Part shown: positions 18,739 through 27,731 of the stretch, one piece after another
Position numbering within the stretch: the first letter of the stretch is position 1
How the letters are laid out: each line of letters begins with the position of its first letter
Origin: Clostridia bacterium
GTDB lineage: Bacteria; Bacillota; Clostridia; TANB77; CAG-508
Assembly (NCBI GenBank): GCA_022792395.1
Contig: JAAWAX010000021.1
Span: 1-49,585, forward strand
Reading direction: 5' to 3'
Length of the DNA stretch: 49,585 nucleotides
Position numbers and translations under genes: made by a program
Notes under the pieces: generated by a model
Database searches by the model: none
Seen by the model: the letters and a program-made list of their open reading frames with translations, nothing else
Told to the model about the DNA's origin: nothing

Positions 18739-19546
18739 ATGCAAGAATTGATGGCATGGGAAAAAGTTGAAATAGCAAGAAATCCAAAAAGAAAAACAGC
18801 ATTAGATTATATAGAAGAAATTTTTGATGAATTTATGGAGTTGCATGGAGATAGAAATTTTAAAGATGATAAATCGATTGTTTGTGGCTTGGCGAGAATT
18901 GGAAGTCAAAATTATACAGTAATAGCAGAACAAAAAGGAAGAAGTACAAAGGAAAACATAGAAAGAAACTTTGGCATGCCAAATCCAGAAGCTTATCGTA
19001 AAGGGATTCGTTTTATGCGGTCAAGCAGAAAAGTTTAGAAGACCAGTTATTACTTTTATTGATACCAAAGGTGCTTATCCAGGAATTGGTGCAGAAGAAA
19101 GAGGACAAGGAGAAGCGATTGCAAAATCTATGTTAGAACTTAGTCGATTAACAGTACCAGTAATTGCTATTGTGATTGGAGAAGGTTCAAGTGGAGGGGC
19201 TTTGGCTTTAGGAGTCGGTAATAAGGTGTTTATGTTAGAAAATGCTATTTATTCTATTTTGTCACCAGAAGGCTATGCTAGTATTTTGTGGAAAGATGCA
19301 TCTAGAACGAAAGAGGCTGCCCAGAAAATGAAATTGACAGCAAAAGATTTGTATGAGTTAAAGATAATTGATAAGATAATTAAAGAACCCAAGGGTGATG
19401 TACAAGAGAGTTTTTTGAAGGTGGCTAAAAGTTTAAAGAAAGAAATACAAAAATCAATAGAGGAATTGAGTGATATGACATCAGATGCTATTGTTGAGAA
19501 TAGATATCAAAAGTTTAGAAATATGGGGGAATATAAATTTATCTAA
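18739..19546 (+). CDS. accA: Acetyl-CoA carboxylase carboxyltransferase alpha subunit AccA, needs one +1 shift at CGG
   Basis: AccA completes the carboxyltransferase with AccD. I place the start at ATG 18739 (AAAGGAG 11 bases upstream); the frame upstream to 18670 runs through the repeat. An in-frame CGG at 19018-19020 breaks the conserved GIRFM|GQAEKF. Dropping the C and reading GGT as Gly restores the frame, giving 93 + 175 = 268 residues with FIDTKGAYPGIGAEERGQG and GEGSSGGALALGVGN intact. Translation without the shift would stop at 19038 and lose the whole active site. As the enzyme is normally essential, the shift must be made efficiently. Confidence 0.92.
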
Positions 19547-19590
19547 TAATCATATTTTAAACAGTTTTATTGGTAACTTCCAACTGCGGA

Positions 19591-19615
19591 CAGTCTGTAA
19601 TTATATAACAGACTG
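19591..19615 (+). other. Hairpin upstream of fabI
   Basis: CAGTCTGT and ACAGACTG form an 8-bp inverted repeat in the 158-base gap between accA and fabI. No T-run follows. It could be an operator or an RNA hairpin. Confidence 0.4.
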
Positions 19616-19704
19616 TAACCTTGTTGGTTCCCACGAATTGTCACTGCATAAAAAATATATAAACTGTTAGAAAATAAAAAATATAAAAATAGGAGGAAAT
19701 GAAA

Positions 19705-20478
19705 ATGATTTTAGAGGGAAAGAAAATTTTAATTATGGGAATTAGGAATAAGTGGAGTATTGCGTTTGGTATTGCAAAGGCTGCTTATGAAAATGGTGCA
19801 AAGCTAATTTTTACTTATATGGGAGAAGAGAATAAAGACAAAATAGAAGAATTAATAGCGGAATTTGAAGGAAGTAAAGCGTATGTTTTAGATGGAGCTT
19901 CCGAGGATGAAATTGTAAAACAAGCTTTTACAAAAATAAAAGAAGAAAATGGGAAAGTAGATGGGATTGTACATGCTGTTGCGCATGCTAATACAGAAGA
20001 TTTGCATAATGATTTTATTTTTACGAGTAAAGAAGGGTTTGCTCATGCTTGTGATGTAAGTAGTTATTCTTTTGTATTGGCAGCAAGAATGGCAAAAGAA
20101 TTAGATATGTTAAATGAAAATGCTAGTTTAGTAACCTTAACTTATCATGGTTCAACGAAAGTAATTGATAACTATAATGTTATGGGAGTTGCTAAAGCAG
20201 CACTAGAAGCAAGTGTTAGATATTTAGCAGAAAATTTAGGAAAAGAGGGAATAAGAGTAAATGCTGTTTCAGCAGGTCCAATCAAAACATTGTCAGCAAA
20301 AGGCATTAAAGATTTTGGTAGTGTTTTAACAGTAATTGAAGAAAAAGCACCACTACACAAAAACGTAACAACAACTCAAGTGGGAAATGTAGCCACATTC
20401 TTATTAAGTTCAATGTCTGATAGTGTGACAGGGCAAGTGGTATATGCAGATAACGGATATAATATCATGGGAATTTAA
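19705..20478 (+). CDS. fabI: Enoyl-ACP reductase FabI
   Basis: FabI performs the last step of each elongation cycle, reducing enoyl-ACP with NAD(P)H. The protein has the FabI-type GIRNKWSIAFGIA nucleotide motif rather than the TGxxxGxG of ordinary reductases, and the catalytic pair Tyr157/Lys164 (YNVMGVAK). Of two possible starts I prefer ATG 19705, 8 bases after AGGAGG; ATG 19699 is only 2 bases from it. Length is 257 residues. Many clostridia use FabK instead; here FabI closes the fab cluster. Confidence 0.92.
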   Translation: MILEGKKILIMGIRNKWSIAFGIAKAAYENGAKLIFTYMGEENKDKIEELIAEFEGSKAYVLDGASEDEIVKQAFTKIKEENGKVDGIVHAVAHANTEDLHNDFIFTSKEGFAHACDVSSYSFVLAARMAKELDMLNENASLVTLTYHGSTKVIDNYNVMGVAKAALEASVRYLAENLGKEGIRVNAVSAGPIKTLSAKGIKDFGSVLTVIEEKAPLHKNVTTTQVGNVATFLLSSMSDSVTGQVVYADNGYNIMGI

Positions 20479-20558
20479 AAAGGTCATGCACTTTTCATTT
20501 TTGCAAACATACAATTAAGTTATGAGATAAAAAACAGCAAAAATGGAGGTGCTTTTTA

Positions 20559-21269
20559 TTGCTATCAATTTGTATGACAGGAATAATAGGCTTTTTAGGA
20601 TTTTTAAAATCAGCCGTATTTGTCGTTCGGATATATTCAAGGAGGAAATCTATTTCCAGAACCACTAACAGCAGAAGAAGAAAGAAATTGTTTAGAACAG
20701 ATGGCAAAAGGAGATGATGAGGCAAGAAATATTTTAATTGAAAGAAACTTAAGATTGGTTGCGCACGTAGCCAAAAAATATAGTACATCTAAAGTGGAAC
20801 AAGATGATTTAATTTCCATTGGAACAGTTGGATTAATCAAAGGAATAAATAGCTTCAAAGTAGAAAAGGGAGCAAGATTATCTACCTATGTATCACGTTG
20901 TATCGATAATGAAATATTGATGCATTTAAGAGCTACTAAAAAACTCCGGAGCAGAGGTTTATTTAAATGAACCAATTGGAAAAGATAAAGATGATAATGT
21001 TGTTACCTTACAAGAAATTTTAGAAAATAACGAAAGAAACATAGAAGAGGAAGTAGATATTAAAATGAAAATAAAGCTACTTTGTCAAAAAATGAAAGAA
21101 ATTTTAAAGGATAGAGAAAGAACTATTTTAGAATTACGATTTGGGCTTCGGAGGTAATAAACCAAAGACACAAAACGAAATAGCAGAAATGATGGGAATT
21201 TCTCGTTCCTATGTATCTAGAATTGAAACAAAAGCGATTGATAAATTAGCACAAGAAATTAAGGAATAA
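20559..21269 (+). CDS. sigK: Sporulation sigma factor SigK-like, needs three +1 shifts at CGG
   Basis: SigK directs late mother-cell transcription in sporulation. The start TTG 20559 lies 9 bases after GGAGG (ATG 20574 is the alternative), followed by the hydrophobic pro-sequence typical of pro-SigK. Three in-frame CGG codons interrupt the gene: 20628-20630 (FVV|GYIQGG), 20947-20949 (ATKKL|GAEVYL) and 21149-21151 (LRFGL|GGNKPKTQ). With all three skipped, the 235-residue product has the SigK-specific GYIQGGNLFPEPL, region 2 (ERNLRLVAHVAKKY) and region 4 (MMGISRSYVSRIE). A SigE identity is possible, but the N-terminus favours SigK. No prophage-like interruption is present. Confidence 0.88.
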
Positions 21270-21333
21270 ACACTTGAAAATATTTCCATACTATGATAAG
21301 ATAAGACATACTTTAGAGGAAAAGGGAGAAAAA

Positions 21334-22008
21334 ATGCAAAGAACAAAATTAAAAGATAGAATATTACCAACTTACACAAAAGGGGAGGAAATATTTAATA
21401 TGACTTCCCATATTGTAGGTGCAGTTTTAGGAATTGTAGCAACGGTACTGTGTATTGTATTTGCAGCAGTACGTGGAAATGGGTATGGAGTAATTAGTGG
21501 AGCTATTTATGGAGTAACGATGATAATGCTATATACGATGTCTAGTATTTATCATGGATTAAGCCCAAAAATCAAATCAAAAAAAGTGTTCCAAGTATTG
21601 GATCATTGCTCCATTTTTTTATTAATAGCAGGTTCGTATACACCATTTGCCTTATGTTCCATTCGAGAAGTAGATAGTTTTGCGGGTTGGCTTATATTCG
21701 GCATTATATGGCTATTTGCGATTTTAGGAATTGTACTAAACTCAATTGATATCAAAAAATTTAAAGTATTTTCTATGATATGCTATTTATTAATGGGATG
21801 GTGTATTCTAATAAAAGGTAACCTATTACCAGAATTATTAACATGGAAAGGATTTATCCTTTTGGTAGCTGGTGGAATTGCCTATACAATAGGTGCTATC
21901 ATATATGGAGTTGGAAAAAAACATAAATATTTTCATTCAATTTTTCATTTATTTATTCTATTAGGTAGCTTTCTACAATTTATGTGCATATTATTGTATG
22001 TCATGTAA
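21334..22008 (+). CDS. Hemolysin III family (TrhA/PAQR-like) membrane protein
   Basis: The 224-residue protein has about seven hydrophobic segments and the family motifs SSIYHGLS, HCSIFLLIAGSYTPF and a late HSIFHLFILLG; the conserved Ser/His residues suggest a metal-dependent membrane hydrolase-like site. TrhA in E. coli is linked to membrane energetics. ATG 21334 has AAGGGAG upstream, so I prefer it to the longer frame from 21274. The hemolysin name is historical. Confidence 0.8.
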   Translation: MQRTKLKDRILPTYTKGEEIFNMTSHIVGAVLGIVATVLCIVFAAVRGNGYGVISGAIYGVTMIMLYTMSSIYHGLSPKIKSKKVFQVLDHCSIFLLIAGSYTPFALCSIREVDSFAGWLIFGIIWLFAILGIVLNSIDIKKFKVFSMICYLLMGWCILIKGNLLPELLTWKGFILLVAGGIAYTIGAIIYGVGKKHKYFHSIFHLFILLGSFLQFMCILLYVM

Positions 22009-22300
22009 AAAAACGAATTTAAGAATTTTTAAGTGATGGTAATCGCAAAGAAATTCTAGAAATTCCATACAATATAAAAAAGAACCACTTTAAAGTAGCT
22101 CTCCAACAATTACAAACTTATTTCATTTTAACATATTAAAAGAGAAAAATCAAATGATAAAAAATAATCATTAAGAGAGTATTTAATAGGAAAAAGTAAG
22201 ATAAATATAGTTAAATATGAAATGATAAATAATTTAATCATTATTTTAATTTGTAAATGGAAGTAGACTATGTTAAAATAAAAATAATCAATTAAATAAA
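22009..22300. other. Non-coding gap with no recognised feature
   Basis: This AT-rich stretch holds no convincing gene. A possible promoter (TTGTAA 22251-22256, 17-base spacer, TAAAAT 22274-22279) near its end could drive the RNA that follows. Confidence 0.5.
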
Positions 22301-22302
22301 TT

Positions 22303-22498
22303 TACCCTGCGTAGTGCGTATAGGCAGAATTTTTAGAACCAACAAGTGATAAGAGGGGCTAAATCTCTAGATATGGCGTGCAAGCTCACCAAGATAATAG
22401 TAGTGAGAAGCCCAGTAGTATTTAGGTAGGCACCCACCTGTTTTAGGAACAGGTCCTTAAAAATTCAAGGCATCTGACGGCTAAGGCGGGGCTTTTTT
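22303..22498 (+). ncRNA. ssrS: Probable 6S RNA (SsrS)
   Basis: A highly structured non-coding segment of about 195 bases in which CCCTGC (22305-22310) pairs with GCGGGG (22486-22491) to close the molecule. A GGCACCCACCTG...CAGG hairpin near 22430 and GGCATCTGACGGC before the closing stem fit firmicute 6S RNAs as I remember them. It ends in a T-run (22493-22498). 6S RNA binds sigma-A RNA polymerase through a central bubble and tunes stationary-phase transcription. The identification rests on recalled motifs and the overall fold. Confidence 0.65.
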
Positions 22499-22515
22499 GA
22501 CTCAAAATCCTAAAA

Positions 22516-22567
22516 GTTCCCCAACCATCTCCACTGGTTCCGGGTTTAATTGGGGATGGTTGGGGAA
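22516..22567. repeat. Hairpin repeat family, copy 3
   Basis: TTCCCCAACCATC pairs with GATGGTTGGGGAA around CCACTGGTTCCGGGTTTAA. It lies between the 6S RNA and the convergent dipeptidase gene. Confidence 0.75.
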
Positions 22568-22581
22568 ACTTTTGCAATTTT

Positions 22582-23991
22582 CTAAAAATCATCTAAAGCT
22601 AAAATAGCTTTTGCATAAATTTTGCAAGAAAGAAGAAGTTTATCAATAGCAATAAACTCATCTGTTTGATGGCACATATCTTTATCACCTGGAAAATTAG
22701 CTCCAAAAGAAATGCAATTATCAAAAGCACGAGCATAAGTAGCACCACCAATGGCAATTGGTTCTAAATTAGAATTGGTTTCTTTATTATAAATTTGACA
22801 AAGCGTTTTAACTAATTTATTTTCTTTTGGAATGTATAAAGCGGGCTGATAGGAAATGGTATCAAAATCAACATTTAAATAACTACTTGTATGTTTGATA
22901 AAGCTAGTACCAATATCAATCATATTGGTGGTGATGGGAATACGAAGATTCAAACCAATTTGTAAGTTATTATTTTTTAAATAGAAATCGCCAACATTTA
23001 GTGTCAACCTTCCAGATTCATCTTTAAAATCGATTTTTAAATTTTCTCCATGATATTGGGTGTTAATATAATTTGTAAAAAAGTCTAATAACTCAATTTT
23101 AATTTGATAGGAATTAAAAATTTGAGATAAAATAACGATTAATTGAGAAATTGCATTAACACCTAATTCAGGGTGGGCAGAATGACTAGGCACGCCATAG
23201 GAAGTTAATTTAAGTTCTTGATTATCTATTTTGTAAATATCAATTTCAAAATTAGATTGTTTGATTTTATTTTTTATATTTTGAATCAAATCATTCATTT
23301 CTATTTTTTTAGGATTTATTTTTAAAACAATACTACAAGTTTTTGGGACTACATTAATAGCATTACCATAAGTATTAATATCTTTTATAACAATGTCTTT
23401 ATCCAAAAAATTCGAATAATCCATTTTTAAGTAGGCTGTAAGAATCGACTTTTCAGAATAGATACATGGAAAATCAGCATCTGGACTAAAACCAATAGAA
23501 GGACATTCTTCGTATTTTTTATAGTAATTAATACATTTCCAATCGTTTTCTTCATTTAATCCTAAAATTAAACGGACACGCTTATGAAGTTGAAAGTTAT
23601 CTGCCACAGCTTTCATAGCATACAAAGAACTAATAACAGGTCCCTTGTCATCAATACTGCCACGGCCATAGATTTTATTATCTACAATAGTTCCACTAAA
23701 AGGAGGATGAGTCCAATTATCGCCTTCAGGTACTACATCTAAATGCCCAATGATTCCAATTATTTCTTTGCCTTCGCCAAACTCAATATAACCACAATAA
23801 CCATCCATATTTTTGGTTCGAAATCCTAAAGATTTTCCTAGTTGTAACATGTATTCTAATGCATTATTAATGGATTCTCCAAAAGGTTTAAGTGGGTTAG
23901 TAGAAGTAGAGATGACACTTGGAATTTGAATTAATTCTTGTGTTTTTTGTATAATCTCATTTTTATGACTTTCAATATATTTATTTATCAT
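22582..23991 (-). CDS. M20 family metallo-dipeptidase (Sapep/PepV type)
   Basis: The 469-residue protein carries the metal and catalytic motifs of the M20 family: GHLDVVPEGDNW, YGRGSIDDKGP and GLNEENDWKC, plus a late GGATYARAF. PepV/Sapep enzymes cleave Xaa-dipeptides in the cytoplasm using two metal ions. ATG 23991 has AAAGGA 10 bases upstream. It is monocistronic on the minus strand and contains no CGG codon. Confidence 0.85.
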   Translation of the reverse strand: MINKYIESHKNEIIQKTQELIQIPSVISTSTNPLKPFGESINNALEYMLQLGKSLGFRTKNMDGYCGYIEFGEGKEIIGIIGHLDVVPEGDNWTHPPFSGTIVDNKIYGRGSIDDKGPVISSLYAMKAVADNFQLHKRVRLILGLNEENDWKCINYYKKYEECPSIGFSPDADFPCIYSEKSILTAYLKMDYSNFLDKDIVIKDINTYGNAINVVPKTCSIVLKINPKKIEMNDLIQNIKNKIKQSNFEIDIYKIDNQELKLTSYGVPSHSAHPELGVNAISQLIVILSQIFNSYQIKIELLDFFTNYINTQYHGENLKIDFKDESGRLTLNVGDFYLKNNNLQIGLNLRIPITTNMIDIGTSFIKHTSSYLNVDFDTISYQPALYIPKENKLVKTLCQIYNKETNSNLEPIAIGGATYARAFDNCISFGANFPGDKDMCHQTDEFIAIDKLLLSCKIYAKAILALDDF

Positions 23992-24094
23992 AGAATCAGT
24001 CCTTTCTTTTAAAAATTACTTTTTATAATATATCATAAGATATGCAAGACAACCTATATTCATTCATGAAAATGATAAAAATATTGAGATTTAC

Positions 24095-24124
24095 TTGACA
24101 ATCTTTAAGACAAAAAGATAGAAT
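24095..24124 (+). promoter_or_regulatory. Promoter of the transketolase operon
   Basis: TTGACA (24095-24100), 18-base spacer, TAGAAT (24119-24124). Confidence 0.65.
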
Positions 24125-24154
24125 GGAACTATAAAAGAAGAGAGAAAGGTGTGT

Positions 24155-24985
24155 GTGATTTTGGAAGAAGTGGAAGTAACAGAATTGCAAGAAAAAGCAA
24201 AAAAAGTAAGAGAGGATATTATTGAAGAAGTATATCATGCTAAATCAGGACATCCAGGAGGATCACTTTCTGTAGCTGATATATTAACAGTATTATACTT
24301 TAAAGAGATGAAGATTAATCCTGAAAATCCAAATTGGGAGGACAGAGATCGATTGGTATTGTCCAAAGGACATTGTTCGCCAGCATTATATAGTTGTTTG
24401 GCGAATCGAGGATTTTTTCCAGTAGAAGATTTAAAAACATTTAGAAATATGAATAGTTATCTACAAGGACATCCAGATAAAAACAAAGTACCAGGAGTGG
24501 ATATGACAACAGGTTCTTTAGGACAAGGACTATCTTGTGCCAATGGAATGGCAATAGCAGGGAAAATGAATCAAAAAGATTATCGAGTATATTGTGTTTT
24601 AGGTGATGGGGAAATCGAAGAAGGACAAGTTTGGGAAGCAGCTATGGCAGCTAATAAATACAAATTAGATAATTTATGCATCGTAATTGATAATAATAAT
24701 TTACAAATTGATGGAACAATAGAAGAAGTAATGAGTTCATATCCAATCGATGAGAAATTTAGAAGTTTTGGATTTGAAGTGATTCACATTGATGGACACG
24801 ATATAGAAGAAATTATGAAAGCATTTGAAGTAGCAAAAAATGTAAAAGATAAACCAACTTGTATCATAGCAAAAACAATTAAAGGAAAAGGCATATCTTT
24901 CATGGAAAATCAAGCTGGATGGCATGGAAAAGCTCCAAATGAGGAACAATACAAACAAGCAATTCAAAGTTTGAAAGGAGAATAG
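24155..24985 (+). CDS. Transketolase N-terminal (thiamine-diphosphate-binding) subunit
   Basis: Split transketolase, N-terminal half: KSGHPGGSLSVADIL, SKGHCSPALY, TGSLGQGLSCANG and the ThDP motif GDGEIEEGQVWEA through NNNLQIDG. With its partner (25945) it moves two-carbon units in the pentose phosphate pathway. The start is ambiguous: GTG 24155 (5 bases after AAAGG) is my choice, with GTG 24149, TTG 24161 and GTG 24170 possible. The PHP gene begins 3 bases after its stop. Confidence 0.93.
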   Translation: MILEEVEVTELQEKAKKVREDIIEEVYHAKSGHPGGSLSVADILTVLYFKEMKINPENPNWEDRDRLVLSKGHCSPALYSCLANRGFFPVEDLKTFRNMNSYLQGHPDKNKVPGVDMTTGSLGQGLSCANGMAIAGKMNQKDYRVYCVLGDGEIEEGQVWEAAMAANKYKLDNLCIVIDNNNLQIDGTIEEVMSSYPIDEKFRSFGFEVIHIDGHDIEEIMKAFEVAKNVKDKPTCIIAKTIKGKGISFMENQAGWHGKAPNEEQYKQAIQSLKGE

Positions 24986-24988
24986 AAA

Positions 24989-25870
24989 ATGGTAGATATG
25001 CACATTCATTCCACCCATTCAGATGGAACAAAAACGGTAGAAGAAATATTAAAGAAAGCAGAAGAACTAGGATTGGATTTTATTGCGATAACCGATCATG
25101 AGAATTGTGGAGCTTACCAAGAAATAGAAGAAAAAAATTTAAAACAATATTATCATGGGACAATCATACCAGGAGTAGAACTAAAAGCATATTACAAAGG
25201 AAAAATCATTGATATATTAGGTTATGGTATTGATACTAATAAAGTTCAGCAATGGACCAAAGGGTTTTATAAAGAAAGAACACATGCTAAAATTCAAACA
25301 AAATATTTAAAAATAAGATATGAGATATTTAAAAAAATGGGATGTACTTTAACACCTTATGATGAAATTAAATGGGATCCAGAGCATGAGTGGGCTAATA
25401 TTGTCATTTATAATGAAATAAAAAGTCATCCAGAAAATGAAGAAAAATGCCCAAAGGATTTGTGGGAAAGTTTTGACAATTATAAGTATCGTTATTGTTA
25501 TCGTGAAGATAGTATATTTTATATTGATAAGTCAGAAGATTTTCCAAGTGTAGAAGAAGTAATCAATCAGATACATGAAGCGGGAGGTATGGCATCATTA
25601 GCACATATTTTCATTTATAATTGGGCAGATGATATAAAAGCTTTAATCGATGACTTAATTACCCATTACGATTTTGATGGAATTGAGTGTTATTATAGTG
25701 AATTTTCAGAAGAACAGTCAAAATATGTGAGAGAAGTATGTAAAAAAAGAGGATTATATCAGACTGGAGGAAGTGATTACCATGGAGAGAATAAAGTAGG
25801 AATTGAACTAGGAATTGGAAGAGGAAATTTAAAAGTACCAAGTCAAATTGTAGAAGAGTGGAAAATATAG
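24989..25870 (+). CDS. PHP-domain metal-dependent phosphoesterase
   Basis: The 293-residue protein opens with the PHP metal motif DMHIHSTHSDG, then ITDHENCGAY, a middle GVELKAYYKG, MASLAHIF, and a late GSDYHGEN. These residues build the three-metal site of the PHP family, which includes RNase AM/YciV and histidinol phosphatase. Here it is inserted between the two transketolase halves (stop-start gap 3 bases; AAAGGAG before the ATG), so all three are probably co-expressed. The substrate is unknown; a nucleotide or sugar phosphate is possible. Confidence 0.8.
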   Translation: MVDMHIHSTHSDGTKTVEEILKKAEELGLDFIAITDHENCGAYQEIEEKNLKQYYHGTIIPGVELKAYYKGKIIDILGYGIDTNKVQQWTKGFYKERTHAKIQTKYLKIRYEIFKKMGCTLTPYDEIKWDPEHEWANIVIYNEIKSHPENEEKCPKDLWESFDNYKYRYCYREDSIFYIDKSEDFPSVEEVINQIHEAGGMASLAHIFIYNWADDIKALIDDLITHYDFDGIECYYSEFSEEQSKYVREVCKKRGLYQTGGSDYHGENKVGIELGIGRGNLKVPSQIVEEWKI

Positions 25871-25944
25871 GAGCAAAAGGGCATTCTTTAAAACTCATGT
25901 TTAGAGCTAGAAAGAATACTTCGAAAAGAAGGGAGAAAAATAAA

Positions 25945-26871
25945 ATGGAAGAGAAAAAAATTGCTACACGCCAAAGTTATGGAGAAACTTTAGTAAAACT
26001 GGGAAAAGAAAATGATAAAATAGTAGTATTAGATGCGGATTTAGCAGGTGCTACCAAAACAAGTATATTTGCCAAAGAATTCCCAGATAGATTTTTTGAT
26101 ATGGGAATTGCAGAAGCTAATATGCTAGGAACAGCAGCAGGATTTGCCACTTGTGGAAAAATACCTTATGCAAGCACTTTCGCTGTGTTTGCGACAGGAA
26201 GAGCTTATGACCAAATTAGAAATAGTATTTGCTATCCTAATTTAAACGTAAAAATTTGTGCCACACATGCTGGGATTACGGTAGGAGAAGATGGAGCTAC
26301 TCATCAAATGCTAGAAGATATTTCAATGATGAGAACATTACCGAATATGACAGTTATTTCGCCATCAGATGATACACAAACTAGGTGGGTAATTGAAGAA
26401 ATTAGTAAAATCGAAGGACCAGTTTATGTAAGATTGGCAAGACTTGCTACACCAGTTATTTATAAAGAAAATGAAAAATTTGAAATAGGAAAAGCGATTC
26501 AAATAGGAGAAGGAACAGATGGAACGGTATTTGCAACAGGAGTGACAGTAGCAGAAGCAATAAAGGCACAAGAAAAATTAAAGGCACATGGAATCGAGAT
26601 TAGAGTAGTAGATGTTCATACAATCAAACCAATTGACAAAGAGACAATTATAAAATGTGCCAAAGAAACCAAAAGATTGATATCAATTGAAGACCATAGT
26701 ATAATAGGCGGACTAGGAACCGCTATTAGTGAGGTATTAACAGAGGAATATCCAGCCAAATTAGAAAGAATGGGAATGCAAGATATTTTTGGAAAATCTG
26801 GAAAAGCAGAGGATTTAATGGAATATTTTGGATTGACTGCCGAGGAAATTGTTAAAAAGTTTGAGAATTAA
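25945..26871 (+). CDS. Transketolase C-terminal (pyrimidine-binding and C) subunit
   Basis: C-terminal half of split transketolase: TRQSYGETL, LDADLAGATKTS, FDMGIAEANMLGTAAG with the catalytic Glu, STFAVFATGRAYDQIR, HAGITVGEDGATHQ, and a C-terminal EDHSIIGGLG. ATG 25945 with AAGGGAG upstream is preferred to the longer frame from 25858, which would overlap the PHP gene. Length 308 residues is usual. Confidence 0.93.
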   Translation: MEEKKIATRQSYGETLVKLGKENDKIVVLDADLAGATKTSIFAKEFPDRFFDMGIAEANMLGTAAGFATCGKIPYASTFAVFATGRAYDQIRNSICYPNLNVKICATHAGITVGEDGATHQMLEDISMMRTLPNMTVISPSDDTQTRWVIEEISKIEGPVYVRLARLATPVIYKENEKFEIGKAIQIGEGTDGTVFATGVTVAEAIKAQEKLKAHGIEIRVVDVHTIKPIDKETIIKCAKETKRLISIEDHSIIGGLGTAISEVLTEEYPAKLERMGMQDIFGKSGKAEDLMEYFGLTAEEIVKKFEN

Positions 26872-26905
26872 AAAGAATGATATATTACGAACAAATGGAA
26901 ACTGG

Positions 26906-26934
26906 TTTATATTCTACATAAATTATGTTATAAT
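26906..26934 (+). promoter_or_regulatory. Promoter of the orphan membrane gene
   Basis: TATAAT (26929-26934) with a weak -35 TTTATA (26906-26911) at 17 bases. Confidence 0.5.
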
Positions 26935-26988
26935 ATAAATAATAGTTACAAGTAAAAAGTTACAACAAAATAATAGGAGGATTTTTCT

Positions 26989-27426
26989 ATGAAAAACGAA
27001 ACATTTGAGAAAACAACAACACGGAAACCTTTAGAAATTATTTTTGCAACCATTATAGTCATTGCAGTATTGTTGCTACCAATAATAGTAACATCAATTA
27101 ATACCAGACATATGAATCAAGAAGAAACAAAAAAAGTAGCTTCAGTTACTCCAATGTTTTCAATATTTTGGAAAGAATTTATGGCTGAAAATTACTCGTA
27201 TGTCGAATTGTACTTGGACAATGATGATATCACTGAAATTTGGGGATATGTTAGGGATACTAATTTGGAAAATACTGAAATTACTTTTTATGATGCTATA
27301 AGAAACGGGGATGTAAACGCATACATAAATGGTAATCGGACTTACACCGTAAATGTGGAAAATATGACAAAAATGTATGTATACAAGAATGATCGGATTG
27401 TGAAAATGGTAAAAGTTGAAAAGTAA
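26989..27426 (+). CDS. Unknown orphan membrane-anchored protein, 145 residues
   Basis: I do not recognise this protein. It has one N-terminal membrane span (about residues 16-38, IIFATIIVIAVLLLPIIV) after a basic cytoplasmic segment, then a small soluble, probably extracellular domain of mixed charge. ATAGGAGG lies 8 bases before ATG 26989. It stands alone between the transketolase and ftsEX operons with its own promoter. Three in-frame CGG codons are used as sense (TTRKP, GNRTY, NDRIV); reading any as a +1 shift destroys the frame, so the gene does not follow the core CGG behaviour and was probably acquired. Confidence 0.6.
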   Translation: MKNETFEKTTTRKPLEIIFATIIVIAVLLLPIIVTSINTRHMNQEETKKVASVTPMFSIFWKEFMAENYSYVELYLDNDDITEIWGYVRDTNLENTEITFYDAIRNGDVNAYINGNRTYTVNVENMTKMYVYKNDRIVKMVKVEK

Positions 27427-27592
27427 CGGGATATAGGGGGGCGAATGCTTCCCTTAAACCTTGCAAATCATAAAAAATTACAATATCTGTATTATTATAG
27501 TATTGAAAAATGATATAGCATACTAATTTGTAAAAATAGAAATCTTGAATTGTGAATTTTGTGTGAATTTTTGGAAATAAAGAAAATAAGAG

Positions 27593-27642
27593 AAAAATGA
27601 TAGAAAATGTAAAAAAACCAACATTTTCTATCATTTTTTTAG
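27593..27642 (+). terminator. Strong terminator upstream of ftsE
   Basis: AAATGATAGAAAATGT pairs with ACATTTTCTATCATTT and is followed by seven T. The 165 bases between the orphan stop and this hairpin show nothing else. Confidence 0.8.
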
Positions 27643-27652
27643 TAAAAAAGTA

Positions 27653-27681
27653 TTGCAAAAAAAGTACTTTATTGTTATGAT
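27653..27681 (+). promoter_or_regulatory. Promoter of the ftsEX operon
   Basis: TTGCAA (27653-27658), 17-base spacer, TATGAT (27676-27681), 50 bases before ftsE. Confidence 0.6.
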
Positions 27682-27731
27682 TAGATAGAATAAGATTATA
27701 ATGTCAGAAATAGAAGGTAAGGAGAACCAAA

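Noticed and set aside
22303..22498. tmRNA, RNase P RNA or SRP RNA
   Set aside because: The tmRNA tag/tRNA-like ends, the RNase P GAGGAAAGUC motif and the SRP GNAR/GNRA core are not seen; the long closed stem fits 6S better.
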